Under the pieces are notes generated by a model, which saw only the letters and a list, made by a program, of their open reading frames with translations, ran no database searches and was not told where the DNA came from. Position numbers and translations under genes: made by a program. A stretch of 64,000 nucleotides of DNA from Alphaproteobacteria bacterium (GTDB taxonomy: Bacteria; Pseudomonadota; Alphaproteobacteria; Rhizobiales; JAJFHC01): the NCBI GenBank assembly GCA_021775805.1, contig JAJFHD010000011.1, positions 62,001 through 126,000 on the forward strand, read 5' to 3'. This document shows positions 55,487 through 62,847 of the stretch, piece by piece; the stretch's first letter is position 1, and each line of letters begins with the position of its first letter.

Positions 55487-55803
55487 TGCGATTCCTCATC
55501 TACCGGTTCAGCCCAGAGGTAAGTATAGCGGTAAACATATGGCAGTTCATCCAGGAACGGCTGCCCATCTTTCGGAAAGACTCGGGGTTGACCGGGTCTT
55601 CCCTTGATTCCGTCAGCGACCCATTCGGACAGGAGTTTCGAGTCGTCGCACGCCACCGAACCATGGTCGAGGCGGATGGTGGCGACTGTCTCAATCGACG
55701 TGTCACCGCACAACTTGCATATGCGAACCTGGTCTCCGACCCACCCTGCCGTGCCTTTGATCACCTGTTCGCCTTTCTGTTGGTATGGCCGGGAATTTTT
55801 CAC
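55483..55803 (-). CDS. small CxxC protein coupled to the caspase-like gene
   Basis: The 106-residue protein starts at a GTG (55803) with GAGGAG five bases upstream, a strong initiation site. It has one CxxC (VRICKLCGDTS) near residue 29, a further Cys in GSVACDDSKLL, and an acidic C-terminus. No signal peptide or membrane helix is seen. Its stop overlaps the start of the caspase-like gene, so the two are probably translated together. No family was recognised. It could be a partner or regulator of the protease; that is inference. Confidence 0.7.
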   Translation of the reverse strand: MKNSRPYQQKGEQVIKGTAGWVGDQVRICKLCGDTSIETVATIRLDHGSVACDDSKLLSEWVADGIKGRPGQPRVFPKDGQPFLDELPYVYRYTYLWAEPVDEESQ

Positions 55804-55935
55804 CGGATCTCCTCAAACGAACCATCAACATAATGCAGGTTTTGCCATGCAGAAAGCGACTGAGGTTTGAGCGAGACATTGAACGGTAGTCCGTCGGGGC
55901 TATAGTATCGCAGCAATCATTGCAGGATCGGTTTC

Positions 55936-56724
55936 ATGCTCCTTTCTCAACAGCAGCTTGCGAAATTCAGGGAAAACGGATTTCTCGTTCTACCTGACCT
56001 GTTCTCACGGGACGAAGTTGCGATTCTCAACCGGGCGCGGGAAGCTGTCTTTAGTCAGTCGACCGAGGCCGATATCATTGAGAAAAAGAGCGGTGAGGTG
56101 CGCACGGCCATGGGACTTCATCTGAGGCACGAGGTGTTCGACGCCCTGACACGTCACCCCCGGCTGGTTGAACCGGCGTGCCAACTCCGTGGTGACGATC
56201 TCTACATCCAGCAGGTCAAGATCAACGTCAAGGCGGCCTTCGACGGCGAGGCCTGGCAGTGGCACTACGATTTTGCCACCCATCATGCCGATGACGGCGT
56301 GCCGGAACCGCTGGCGCTCAACCTGCATGTGTTCCTTGAAGACATCAGCGAGTTCAACGGCCCGCTCTACTTCATTCGCGGCTCCCATAATCACGGCGCT
56401 GCACGTGCCCACCACGATACCACGACCACGAGCTATCCCTTGTGGTGTGTCGATCAGGACGTGGTGGCGGGGCTTGTGGAGAAGGGAGGGCTTGTTTCAG
56501 CCCAGGGGCAGGCCGGGACCGGGCTGATCTTCGGCGACATCATGGTCCACGGCTCGCCGCCGAACATGTCGCCCTGGGACCGTCCGATCTTTTCGCTTAT
56601 CCTGAATCCGGTGGCCAACAGACAGACGACGTTTGCCCGGCCGGAATTCAAGCACCACACCGACTTCACGCCGGTGGCGCCGCTCGACGATGACTGCCTC
56701 ACGCGTCTGCACGAGGCGGAGTAG
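55936..56724 (+). CDS. phytanoyl-CoA dioxygenase family protein
   Basis: The 262-residue non-haem iron, 2-oxoglutarate-dependent oxygenase has the metal triad His110-x-Asp112 (WHYDFATHH) and His205 (IMVHGSPPN), with a candidate 2-oxoglutarate-binding Arg216 (DRPIFSL). It opens LAKFRENGFLVLPDLFSRDEV as in PhyH and ectoine hydroxylase. The substrate is unknown. It is convergent with the 3-hydroxyacyl-CoA dehydrogenase gene and may serve the same catabolic locus. Confidence 0.87.
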   Translation: MLLSQQQLAKFRENGFLVLPDLFSRDEVAILNRAREAVFSQSTEADIIEKKSGEVRTAMGLHLRHEVFDALTRHPRLVEPACQLRGDDLYIQQVKINVKAAFDGEAWQWHYDFATHHADDGVPEPLALNLHVFLEDISEFNGPLYFIRGSHNHGAARAHHDTTTTSYPLWCVDQDVVAGLVEKGGLVSAQGQAGTGLIFGDIMVHGSPPNMSPWDRPIFSLILNPVANRQTTFARPEFKHHTDFTPVAPLDDDCLTRLHEAE

Positions 56725-56739
56725 CGGAGTCCGCAGTTT

Positions 56740-57720
56740 CTACAGAACCGGCGGGCGGGCGAGGTCCATGTGCTTCAGAAGGTCGACAAACCGGCCCAGG
56801 GTTTCGCGGCGGTAGGCCGGTATGTCCCGGTCCTTGAAGTTGTAAAAGCCCTCGCCGGATTTCATGCCGATCCGGCCGGCTTCCATATTCTCTGCAACGA
56901 TTGCCGGTGACTCAAAACGCGACGAACCCGTGGCTTCGGTCATGTAGCGGCTGGCATAATAGAGAATGTCACCGCCACCCCAGTCGATGAATTCCACCAG
57001 GCCGAGGATGGCGAACCGGAATCCGAAGCCATACTTCACCGCCTTGTCGATGTCTTCCGGTGTGGCAATGCCTTCCTCGACGATCCGGGCGGCCTCGTTC
57101 ATGGCCAGGGCCTGGATCCGCGGCACGATGTAACCCGGTCCAGGCGCACAGACCACCGGTACCTTGCCGACGTCTTCGAGGATTGTCTTGAGCTGCTCGA
57201 CGCATGCCGGATCGGTAACATCCGACGGGCTGAGTTCGACCAGAGGAACGATGTAGGCCGGGTTCAGCCAGTGGGCATTGAGAAACCGTTCCGGTCTGGT
57301 GACCATGTTGCTCAAGGTGGTGGCAAGGATTGTCGAGGTGGTCGAGGTCACGATGGCCTTGTCGGAAACGTGCGAACTCACGAAGTCGAAGGCTTCGTGC
57401 TTGAGTTCAAGAACTTCCGGTACTCCTTCGAAGACGATGTCCGTATTCGCCAGAGCCAGGGGTGCATCCTCCCGGGAAACAAATGTGATACGGCTCAGGA
57501 TTGTTGCTATGGCCGCACCGTCGAACAATCCCAGACCGCTCAGCATCTCGAGCGACTCGCGGATTTCACCAAGGGCCTCTTGTTCGAGAGCGTCCCGCGC
57601 TGCCTGGTCGCGGTGTTTCAGGTCGATGAGTTGCACCGGATACCCGGCATAGGCAAAAACATGGGCAATGCCGCGGCCCATACGACCGGCGCCGACGGCG
57701 CTGATGACCGGCTTCTTCAT
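56740..57720 (-). CDS. 3-hydroxyacyl-CoA dehydrogenase family protein
   Basis: The 326-residue NAD-dependent enzyme has an N-terminal Rossmann domain (AVGAGRMGRGIAHVFAYAGYPVQLID) and the family C-terminal domain (NAHWLNPAYIVPLVELSPSD, PGYIVPRIQALAMNEAARIVEEGIATPEDIDKAVKYGFG). It belongs to the wider group that includes carnitine 3-dehydrogenase and L-gulonate 3-dehydrogenase. The ATG at 57720 overlaps the stop of the upstream gene (ATGA). It is third in an operon with tetR and the octopine-dehydrogenase-like gene. Confidence 0.88.
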   Translation of the reverse strand: MKKPVISAVGAGRMGRGIAHVFAYAGYPVQLIDLKHRDQAARDALEQEALGEIRESLEMLSGLGLFDGAAIATILSRITFVSREDAPLALANTDIVFEGVPEVLELKHEAFDFVSSHVSDKAIVTSTTSTILATTLSNMVTRPERFLNAHWLNPAYIVPLVELSPSDVTDPACVEQLKTILEDVGKVPVVCAPGPGYIVPRIQALAMNEAARIVEEGIATPEDIDKAVKYGFGFRFAILGLVEFIDWGGGDILYYASRYMTEATGSSRFESPAIVAENMEAGRIGMKSGEGFYNFKDRDIPAYRRETLGRFVDLLKHMDLARPPVL

Positions 57721-58811
57721 GACGAGGGTATCCCGTTGGCCAGAATGTTTCGCAAGGCCTCCAGTCCCTGATCCTTCACTTCGATGGTCTCGACAGTTCG
57801 GCCCGTCGACCTGAAGTCTGTCTCCGCCACGGCAGATCCCAAAGCCAGCAGCCCGCGAGCGACAGGGCAGGGGACACCGGTCCATTCGGCCACGGAGACC
57901 AGAAAAGCCAACCCGAAGCCGATGTCCTCGACCATGTAGCGGTGAGTCTTCAGGTCGAGGGACTCGCGCCAGTCGCCGCTGTCGACCAGCTTGTCGTGGG
58001 CCAGATTGCCGTACATCCACTCGTCCGCCTCGTCATCATAGTGATCGGCTAGGGGGAAATGGGGAGCGCCGTAACCCAGAGCCTTCCGGGTAGCGATCCG
58101 TTCGGCGTCCAGCGCCGTGGTCACGCGGCGTATGGCCGGTTGGGTGCCCTCGGCATGGATATCCCAGTGATCGAAGTGCTCGATCGGGCCGGCATTCATC
58201 ATGATGAGCGGGGGATGGATAATTGGCCCGGCGTTCATCAGCGCGCCGGACAGGGCATCTTCGACGGGTTCGATCGCATTTGGAAAAGCTTGTGAGATGG
58301 CTGCGATCGCGCGGTCGTGGAGCCGTGTGGGCAGCACACCGGTCGGCAGCCGTGTGGCGCGGGTGGTTATCGCCACGGTGTTTTCGCCATGTTTTCGCAC
58401 CAGCCAGGGCAGTGTCCCGGTTTCGGCGAACGCGACGTCGGCGCGGCATCCGGCCTTGCGGGCGGCGCTCAGCATGACGTAGCTGCCGAACGTGCCGGGT
58501 GGCAGGAAGATTACCTGACCGTCGCTCAGGTGAGGCGCCATGCGGATTGCCAGATCCTCCTGGGCAAACGCCGGCAGGGGAATCACGATCAGTTCGGCGC
58601 CGTTCATCGCTTGACCGAGATCCGATGTCGGCAAGGCTATGGGCACGTCGCGTTCGCTCTGGAAATCCTTGATTGTCATGCAGCCGGTATCGAGCAGCGG
58701 CGCCAGGGCGTCGGCGTCGCGGCGCCAGTACCGCACCCGATGGCCGCGTTCAGACAGGTCGGCGGCAGCGGCAAAACACCCGTTACCGCCGCCCAGAACA
58801 GCAATTTCCAT
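57717..58811 (-). CDS. NAD/NADP octopine/nopaline dehydrogenase family protein
   Basis: The 364-residue protein starts with a Rossmann P-loop (IAVLGGGNGCFAAAADLSERGHRVRYW) and has the family helical C-terminal domain (GALMNAGPIIHPPLIMMNAGPIEH, DERIATRKALGYG-like stretch near 270). Family members reduce imines formed from an amino acid and a 2-oxo acid, or act on opines. The start at 58811 has GGAG about ten bases upstream. It lies 7 bases after the tetR gene and overlaps the next gene. Confidence 0.85.
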   Translation of the reverse strand: MEIAVLGGGNGCFAAAADLSERGHRVRYWRRDADALAPLLDTGCMTIKDFQSERDVPIALPTSDLGQAMNGAELIVIPLPAFAQEDLAIRMAPHLSDGQVIFLPPGTFGSYVMLSAARKAGCRADVAFAETGTLPWLVRKHGENTVAITTRATRLPTGVLPTRLHDRAIAAISQAFPNAIEPVEDALSGALMNAGPIIHPPLIMMNAGPIEHFDHWDIHAEGTQPAIRRVTTALDAERIATRKALGYGAPHFPLADHYDDEADEWMYGNLAHDKLVDSGDWRESLDLKTHRYMVEDIGFGLAFLVSVAEWTGVPCPVARGLLALGSAVAETDFRSTGRTVETIEVKDQGLEALRNILANGIPSS

Positions 58812-58818
58812 GTTCGGT

Positions 58819-59421
58819 CTACTCCATAGTCGGTGTGATGATGTCGGCATCCGGGACCGTCAGTCCTGTCGACGCCATGAGAAAGAAGCTCTCGGCAACC
58901 TTGTGAATCGGCACCTCTCCGTGGGGGTCGTACCAACGGCTGACCCAGTTGCACATGCCTAGCAGGCCGAAGGCTGCCAGTTTGGCGTCGATTTCCCGAC
59001 GCAACTGCCCTGCGGCCTGTCCCTCTTCGATAAGGGCGACCCACAAACCGCCATATGTGTCCCAGACCGTTTTCAGATCATCCAGTTTCCTGTGATCGTC
59101 GACAAAGTGATTTTCCCGCAGGGCGACGCTCATTTCCAGATAGCTGGGGTTGTAGGCGTCGAGGTGACTTTCAATGGCAGCGCGCAGTTTCTCGCCGGAT
59201 GTTCGGTTTGACTGAACGATGTTCTGAAGGTTCTTCAGTAGCGAGTTCGACTGCGGGAGGATGATCTCGAGCAGGATATCGCCACGGTTTCGAAAGTAGT
59301 AGTAAACCCCTTCGCGCTTGATGCCGACCGCGCGGGCAATATCTTCCATCGACGTTTGTGCGACGCCTTGACGGGCGAAGACTTCCGCTGCCCGGCGAAG
59401 GATTTCCGTCCGGCGGTTCAT
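58819..59421 (-). CDS. TetR-family regulator of the catabolic locus
   Basis: The 200-residue protein has an N-terminal TetR helix-turn-helix (about 6-52; ILRRAAEVFARQGVAQTSMEDIARAVGIKREGVYYYFRNRG) and a helical ligand-binding domain. It heads the minus-strand operon of two dehydrogenases. Three near-identical palindromes (59499, 60472 and 60577) lie at its own upstream region and beside the divergent genes and are the likely binding sites. An acyl-CoA-type inducer would fit the neighbours, but this is inference. Confidence 0.9.
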   Translation of the reverse strand: MNRRTEILRRAAEVFARQGVAQTSMEDIARAVGIKREGVYYYFRNRGDILLEIILPQSNSLLKNLQNIVQSNRTSGEKLRAAIESHLDAYNPSYLEMSVALRENHFVDDHRKLDDLKTVWDTYGGLWVALIEEGQAAGQLRREIDAKLAAFGLLGMCNWVSRWYDPHGEVPIHKVAESFFLMASTGLTVPDADIITPTME

Positions 59422-59498
59422 GAGCGCACGGAGGCTTCTATGTGTTGCGGCACGCCGGCAGACTCCCCAAGAGTGACCATGGTGCATTCAAGCACAGT

Positions 59499-59516
59499 TT
59501 TTACAGGTACGTAAAA
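59499..59516. promoter_or_regulatory. TetR-type operator, copy 1
   Basis: TTTTAC-AGGTAC-GTAAAA is a perfect palindrome with six-base arms. It lies 78 bases upstream of tetR, in the divergent promoter region with the EthD gene. Confidence 0.65.
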
Positions 59517-59752
59517 TCTTTCTTGCGCCTGGCTCCGATAGCAGGAATGATCATCTCCTCCGCCGTCAGGGATAGTCATCACAATGATGCGCGTTTCGCT
59601 CAATGACAAATGCGAAAAGACAGCCGGAACCATTCTGTTGCCGGGGACGCAGGCACAGGTCCGGTCCATGTTGATGCTACAAGGCCAGGACCTCCGCGGC
59701 GATCTTCAGAGAGTGACGAGCGAACAGAACCAAGGGTATGGTGGTTAAACCG

Positions 59753-60481
59753 ATGAAACATGCGCTGTTCCTGACATACTCGGGAAATGTTGCCCTTGCG
59801 GCAGATCTGGCGAATTGGTTCACCCAGGATTTGGCGCCGCTTCTGCAGGCCGAGTCCCACGGCATTGTCATCGACGTTTTTTCACCTGACCCCGAATGCA
59901 ACGAGGTTCTGTTCTTTGGTGATGATCCGGACCGGCCGGTTCTGATGGTTCAGATTTCGGGTGACACGATTACAGATATCTCCGAAGCGTTGGCCCGGGC
60001 GGTCGGGATGGATGCGAGTGTTGCCCGGTGCCCGTTCGAAGGCATAGCGACGGCGGCAGGCATGTTCGAGATACTGGAGACGCCGGTCGGGGGTAGTTCA
60101 GACGCAAGACCACGCGCTGCGGCGATGTCGTTCATGGTGCAGTATTTCGGGCCGACAGAAAACGATCAGGCGTTTGCGGCCCATTACGCCGCCAACCATC
60201 CTCCGATCCTGGCGGGCTTTCCCGGCATCAGGAATGTATTCTGCTACGTGCCGGTTGCCTGGGACAATCCGGGGTTTCCGCAATCCGGGGTCATCGTCGG
60301 CAATGAAGTTGTGTTTGACGATGTCAGGGCTCTCAACACGGCGCTCCGGTCCGATGTTCTCGCCGATCTCAGAGCCGATTCCGCCGGTTTTCCATCGTTT
60401 GGCCACAGCACGCATCACGCCATGCGACGGCGACTGTTTTCTGACCGGTCAGGGTCGACATGTGTGGTCAATTTTACATAA
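59753..60481 (+). CDS. EthD-domain protein
   Basis: The 242-residue protein has two ferredoxin-like halves. The second (about 120-215; SFMVQYFGPTENDQAFAAHYAANHPPILAGFPGIRNVFCYVP) matches the EthD/dimeric alpha-beta barrel family. The ATG at 59753 gives a natural N-terminus (MKHALFLTYSGN); one at 59738 is possible. The stop lies inside operator copy 2. EthD proteins accompany various oxidative and lyase pathways; here a role in handling a reactive intermediate is speculative. Confidence 0.75.
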   Translation: MKHALFLTYSGNVALAADLANWFTQDLAPLLQAESHGIVIDVFSPDPECNEVLFFGDDPDRPVLMVQISGDTITDISEALARAVGMDASVARCPFEGIATAAGMFEILETPVGGSSDARPRAAAMSFMVQYFGPTENDQAFAAHYAANHPPILAGFPGIRNVFCYVPVAWDNPGFPQSGVIVGNEVVFDDVRALNTALRSDVLADLRADSAGFPSFGHSTHHAMRRRLFSDRSGSTCVVNFT

Positions 60482-60488
60482 CGTAAAA
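60472..60488. promoter_or_regulatory. TetR-type operator, copy 2
   Basis: TTTTAC-ATAAC-GTAAAA spans the stop codon of the EthD gene. Its spacer is five bases instead of six, so binding may differ. Confidence 0.5.
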
Positions 60489-60576
60489 TCACCAAACTGT
60501 TTCTGTCATCCTTTTTGGCGTTTATGGCGGAACCTGTTGCAGGAATTCAAAACAGTCGACCTTTTCGGTCTGAAAA

Positions 60577-60594
60577 ATTTACAGGTTCGTAAAA
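60577..60594. promoter_or_regulatory. TetR-type operator, copy 3
   Basis: ATTTAC-AGGTTC-GTAAAA differs from copy 1 at two positions. It lies about 90 bases upstream of the first MaoC gene, where it would control the MaoC-MaoC-thiolase-hydantoinase operon. Confidence 0.6.
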
Positions 60595-60683
60595 TTCAGT
60601 TTGCGTCTCCTGATTGGTCGTGAAAAGATGGTCGGCGCGATGAGGTGCTGGTCTGTTCGTAACAGGTCACAAGGAGGGCCGTG

Positions 60684-61127
60684 ATGAACTATGACGCTTT
60701 TATCGGCAAGGAATACGAACCTTATTCGGCAACCGTCGATGAGGGCCGGATAAGGCAGTTTGCCGCGTCAGTAGGCCTGACGGATGCGGTCTATCATGAC
60801 TTGCAGGCGGCACAATCCGCGGGGTATGCGGCCATTCCGGCGCCGCCAACCTTCGCCTTCACGATAGCCCTCGATGCCGGCCAACTCTTCAACATTACCG
60901 AAGACATGGGAATTCCGGCGACGCGGACCGTGCATGGAACCCAAGGGTTTTCGTATCACCGTCCGATTGTGGCCGGCGACGTGCTGCGTGGCCGGCAGAA
61001 GATCGCGCGATTGTACGAGAAGAAGGGCGGGGCACTGGTATTCATCGATGTTGAAAACAGACTTGAAGATGCCGATGGCGAACCGGTGTGCGACGTGCTT
61101 TCAACAGTGGTCGTGCGGGCAGGTTAA
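60684..61127 (+). CDS. MaoC-like dehydratase (FAS1-type N-terminal)
   Basis: The 147-residue hot-dog protein matches the MaoC N-terminal type: IGKEYEPYSATVDEGRIRQFAASVG, AIPAPPTFAFTIALDAGQLF, VHGTQGFSYHRPIVAGDVLRG. It lacks the Asp/His catalytic pair of the active MaoC half, so it is probably the structural partner of the next protein. The ATG at 60684 has AAGGAGG upstream. It is first in the plus-strand operon. Confidence 0.88.
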   Translation: MNYDAFIGKEYEPYSATVDEGRIRQFAASVGLTDAVYHDLQAAQSAGYAAIPAPPTFAFTIALDAGQLFNITEDMGIPATRTVHGTQGFSYHRPIVAGDVLRGRQKIARLYEKKGGALVFIDVENRLEDADGEPVCDVLSTVVVRAG

Positions 61128-61147
61128 GGTGCGAGAGACTGGATAGC

Positions 61148-61564
61148 ATGACAGGAAATCTGGCTGATCTTGAAATTGGCGCATCGATCCCGGAATGGGT
61201 TTGCGGCGCAATCACAAAGCAAGATCTTGCGGCCTTTGCGGCGGCCTCCGGCGATCACAATCCAATTCACCTGGACGAGTCCGCTGCGCAGGAAGCCGGG
61301 TTGCCTGGAATTATAGCACACGGCATGTACAACATGGCGCAGATGAGCCAGTTGTTGCTCCAGAATGTACCCCAGCGGGATATCCGCGCCTTTGAGGTGC
61401 GGTTCAAGGCGATGAGTCTCCCAGGCGATGTTGTCACCTGCGCCGGGGTTGTCACGAGTCGCAAGCCGGCTTCCGGCGAAACCCATGTAGTGCTGTCGAT
61501 ATCGGCGCGCAACCAGGACGGCGTTGATATTCTTGCCGGATCGGCAACAATTGCGGTCAGGTAA
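61148..61564 (+). CDS. MaoC-like hydratase
   Basis: The 138-residue hot-dog protein carries the catalytic motif FAAASGDHNPIHLDESAAQEAGLPGIIAHGMYNMAQ, with the Asp and His of (R)-specific enoyl-CoA hydratases. With the preceding protein it would make a heteromeric hydratase acting on 2-enoyl-CoA, as in steroid side-chain degradation complexes. It starts 20 bases downstream of the first MaoC gene. Confidence 0.9.
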   Translation: MTGNLADLEIGASIPEWVCGAITKQDLAAFAAASGDHNPIHLDESAAQEAGLPGIIAHGMYNMAQMSQLLLQNVPQRDIRAFEVRFKAMSLPGDVVTCAGVVTSRKPASGETHVVLSISARNQDGVDILAGSATIAVR

Positions 61565-61614
61565 CAGATACAAGGCCCGGACGTCACCGGGCACACTGAG
61601 CGATTGCGAAAACC

Positions 61615-62820
61615 ATGATGTACAAGGCAGAAATACCTTATGGCGCGTACTGGAGTACGCCTTACGCCAAGTGGCAGGGCAGTCTCGCCAATCTGAACAG
61701 CATCGAATTTGCAGCTCACGTGGCCAAGGCGGAACTGGAGAAACGGAGCATCGATCCGGCGTCCTTCGACTACGGCGTGCTTGGAACCACGGTCCCCCAA
61801 AAACATTCGTTTTATGGTCTGCCCTGGTTCATGGGACAGATCGGTGCCGGCGGTGTCGGCGGTCCGACGATCAACCAGGCCTGTGCGACCGGGGTTAGAT
61901 GTGTACTGGCGGCCGCCCAAGAGATCGAAAGCGGCATGGCATCCTGCGTCATGTCGGTTGCCGCGGACCGGACATCAAACGGTCCGCATATCTATTATCC
62001 CAGACCCGACGCGCCAGGCGGCACCGGCGATCATGAAAACTGGGTGATGGAAAATTTCAGCTGCGATCCCCTGGGCGGTCACTCGATGCTGCAGACCGCG
62101 GAGAACGTGGCGGCCAAGCATCAGATCTCGACGGCGGAACAGCATGACGTCGTTTTGCGCCGCACCGAGCAATACGCCGCGGCACTGGATGACAAGTGCG
62201 CGTTTCAGGAACGCTACATGACATTGCCCTTCGATGTGCCCGACCCGAGATACCGGAAGGTTTCGGCATCCCTTCACGGCGATGAGGGGATAACGGATTC
62301 CAGTCAGGAAGGATTGTCGAAACTGCGCCCGGTGCTCCCCACCGGTACGGTTACGTTTGGCGGCCAAACCCACCCCGCTGACGGAAACTCGGCAATCGTT
62401 GTCACAACGTCCGACAAGGCAAGGGAGTTGCGCAGAGATGACGGTATCCGGGTGCGTCTTCTTGGGTTCGGGTTGTCGCGGGTAGATCTGGCCCATATGC
62501 CCGAAGCGCCTATTCCCGCGGCCAGGAACGCACTCGATCAGGCGGAAACTGATATTCAACACATCGACTGCGTCAAGACGCATAATCCCTTTGCGGTCAA
62601 TGACATTGTATTTTCCCGCCAAACAGGCTTCGATGTCTTGAAGATGAACAATTTCGGCTGTTCACTGATCTGGGGACACCCGCAGGGGCCGACGGGTGTG
62701 AGGTCGATCATCGAGTTGATCGAGGAACTCAAACAACGCGGTGGCGGCACTGGGTTGTTCACGGGCTGCGCGGCCGGCGATACCGCAATGGCGGTGGTAC
62801 TGCAGGTGACAGAGGGGTAA
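61615..62820 (+). CDS. thiolase-family protein (SCP-x-like)
   Basis: The 401-residue thiolase-fold protein has nucleophilic Cys90 in NQACATGVR, a His in VKTHNPFAVND, GHPQGPTG and CAAGDTAMAVVL in place of the classical CxGGGxG. The changes in the last two motifs resemble SCP-x-like and degradative thiolases. It may cleave or join a beta-keto-acyl-CoA. It follows the MaoC pair with a 50-base gap and precedes the hydantoinase-type gene. Confidence 0.87.
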   Translation: MMYKAEIPYGAYWSTPYAKWQGSLANLNSIEFAAHVAKAELEKRSIDPASFDYGVLGTTVPQKHSFYGLPWFMGQIGAGGVGGPTINQACATGVRCVLAAAQEIESGMASCVMSVAADRTSNGPHIYYPRPDAPGGTGDHENWVMENFSCDPLGGHSMLQTAENVAAKHQISTAEQHDVVLRRTEQYAAALDDKCAFQERYMTLPFDVPDPRYRKVSASLHGDEGITDSSQEGLSKLRPVLPTGTVTFGGQTHPADGNSAIVVTTSDKARELRRDDGIRVRLLGFGLSRVDLAHMPEAPIPAARNALDQAETDIQHIDCVKTHNPFAVNDIVFSRQTGFDVLKMNNFGCSLIWGHPQGPTGVRSIIELIEELKQRGGGTGLFTGCAAGDTAMAVVLQVTEG

Positions 62821-62847
62821 CGCCATGCCAAGGATGAGGAGCAGATA

